64,000 nt of DNA. Source: Ctenosaura bakeri (Eukaryota; Chordata; Lepidosauria; Squamata; Iguanidae). Below, piece after piece: positions 63,370 to 64,000 of this stretch. The stretch covers positions 62,001 through 126,000 of the forward strand of contig CAOLHI010000738.1 in assembly GCA_948474755.1 (NCBI GenBank), read 5' to 3'. The position numbers and the translations under genes were made by a program. Position 1 is the first letter of the stretch; the number at the start of each line of letters is the position of its first letter. The notes under the pieces were generated by a model. That model was not told the DNA's origin. It ran no database searches and saw only the letters and a program-made list of their open reading frames with translations.

Positions 63370-64000
63370 CTTGGCGTGGGAAGGAGAGAAACAGGGTCTT
63401 TTACAGAAAGTATTTATTAAAGATATGCAAATAAACAAGGCAAATTACCACACATGGGAAGCCCCCTCCTCCCAGGCACGCTTAGTTACAAGTAGTTACA
63501 AAAGAACAGATATAAAAGCACAGATACATTCTTTAGATCAGTCAGCCTCCAAAATAACAGAAAAGTCCCTAACGCGACTAACTACTTTAGTCTAGTACTC
63601 ACAGATGTTCATAGCTTAGATGTTCTATGAGGAAGATGCCAGGAGGCGAGGCGAGGCCTGCAGCCTGCTACTGCCACAGAACCCCCCTCCAGGAGGTTCC
63701 TAGGTTGTTGTCTCTTTGTTATCCCTTTGTTATCTCTCTGCCACATGGCCTTGCAAGAAGTTTTATAACTTCTCCTTGGAAGCATCCTGAAGATGCTCAC
63801 CTCTTCCCTTTTTGACTGGTCAGGTCTTACCCTGTGACCTATAATGGTGACCCACATGACCTATGATGCTGACCCACATGACCTATGATGCTGACCACAC
63901 ACTAAAATGTAATCTAATCCCAACACCTTATTAACCCTTGGTTTACCTGAAGAGGGAAGTGTCCCCCTTTTAGCTAAGTCTTGATAATGGGAAGCCCCAT
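63370..64000 (-). repeat. Possible LTR or other long repeat, runs off the window
   Basis: On the minus strand the segment shows an AATAAA near 63,415 and then a C/T-rich stretch, with none of the surrounding AT-rich character. The composition suggests the end of an inserted element, but neither a second LTR nor any coding part is visible. This is a weak call. Confidence 0.25.
63838..63898 (+). repeat. 22-bp tandem repeat, three units
   Basis: The unit CCTATGATGCTGACCCACAT plus GA occurs three times, the first and last with small changes. It lies in a region with LTR-like composition (see 63,370-64,000). Confidence 0.85.

Noticed and set aside
45902..64000. First exons of MYPN, the expected neighbour upstream of HERC4 in mammals
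   Set aside because: I found no open frame resembling its N-terminus; non-coding exons cannot be excluded but nothing supports them.
1..64000. A CRISPR array, operon, prophage or other undescribed multi-gene system
   Set aside because: Gene structure, splice sites and repeat content are those of a vertebrate genome; no evenly spaced repeat-spacer array and no compact gene cluster is present.

Overview
This is vertebrate nuclear DNA, most likely from a squamate reptile (lizard, gecko or snake). It is AT-rich, has long introns with GT-AG splice sites and one CpG island, and carries repeats typical of squamates: tRNA-derived SINEs with an RTE/Bov-B-like tail, 5S rRNA-derived SINEs, a CR1 3' end, small foldback DNA transposons and a full-length DIRS retrotransposon. 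No bacterial, viral, CRISPR or operon-like organisation is present.

The only cellular protein-coding gene I can support is HERC4, an E3 ubiquitin ligase with an N-terminal RCC1-like propeller and a C-terminal HECT domain. It lies on the minus strand and fills about the left 45 kb. I traced 22 coding exons from the start codon in exon 2 (35,883-35,885) down to an exon at 182-365. Every junction keeps phase, giving 957 uninterrupted codons. The last ~100 residues, including the HECT catalytic cysteine, lie beyond the left edge. A probable non-coding exon 1 lies at about 45,389-45,650 in the CpG island. A 24-nt phase-0 microexon sits at 8,888-8,911.

The 8.3-kb intron between exons 10 and 11 holds a 6.1-kb DIRS element (17,876-23,960) in the same orientation as HERC4. 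It retains both inverted terminal repeats and the diagnostic internal complementary region, plus gag-like, RT/RNase H and tyrosine recombinase reading frames. All of these are broken by stops or frameshifts, so the element is a decayed copy. One end carries a strong splice-donor sequence in the HERC4 sense direction.

The other introns and the right-hand 18 kb (upstream of HERC4) contain only small repeats. These include a four-copy palindromic MITE family (two copies bracket the CpG island), Tigger-like TA-flanked MITEs, a MITE carrying a minisatellite, SINEs and microsatellites. No second gene is recognisable to the right of 45.9 kb.
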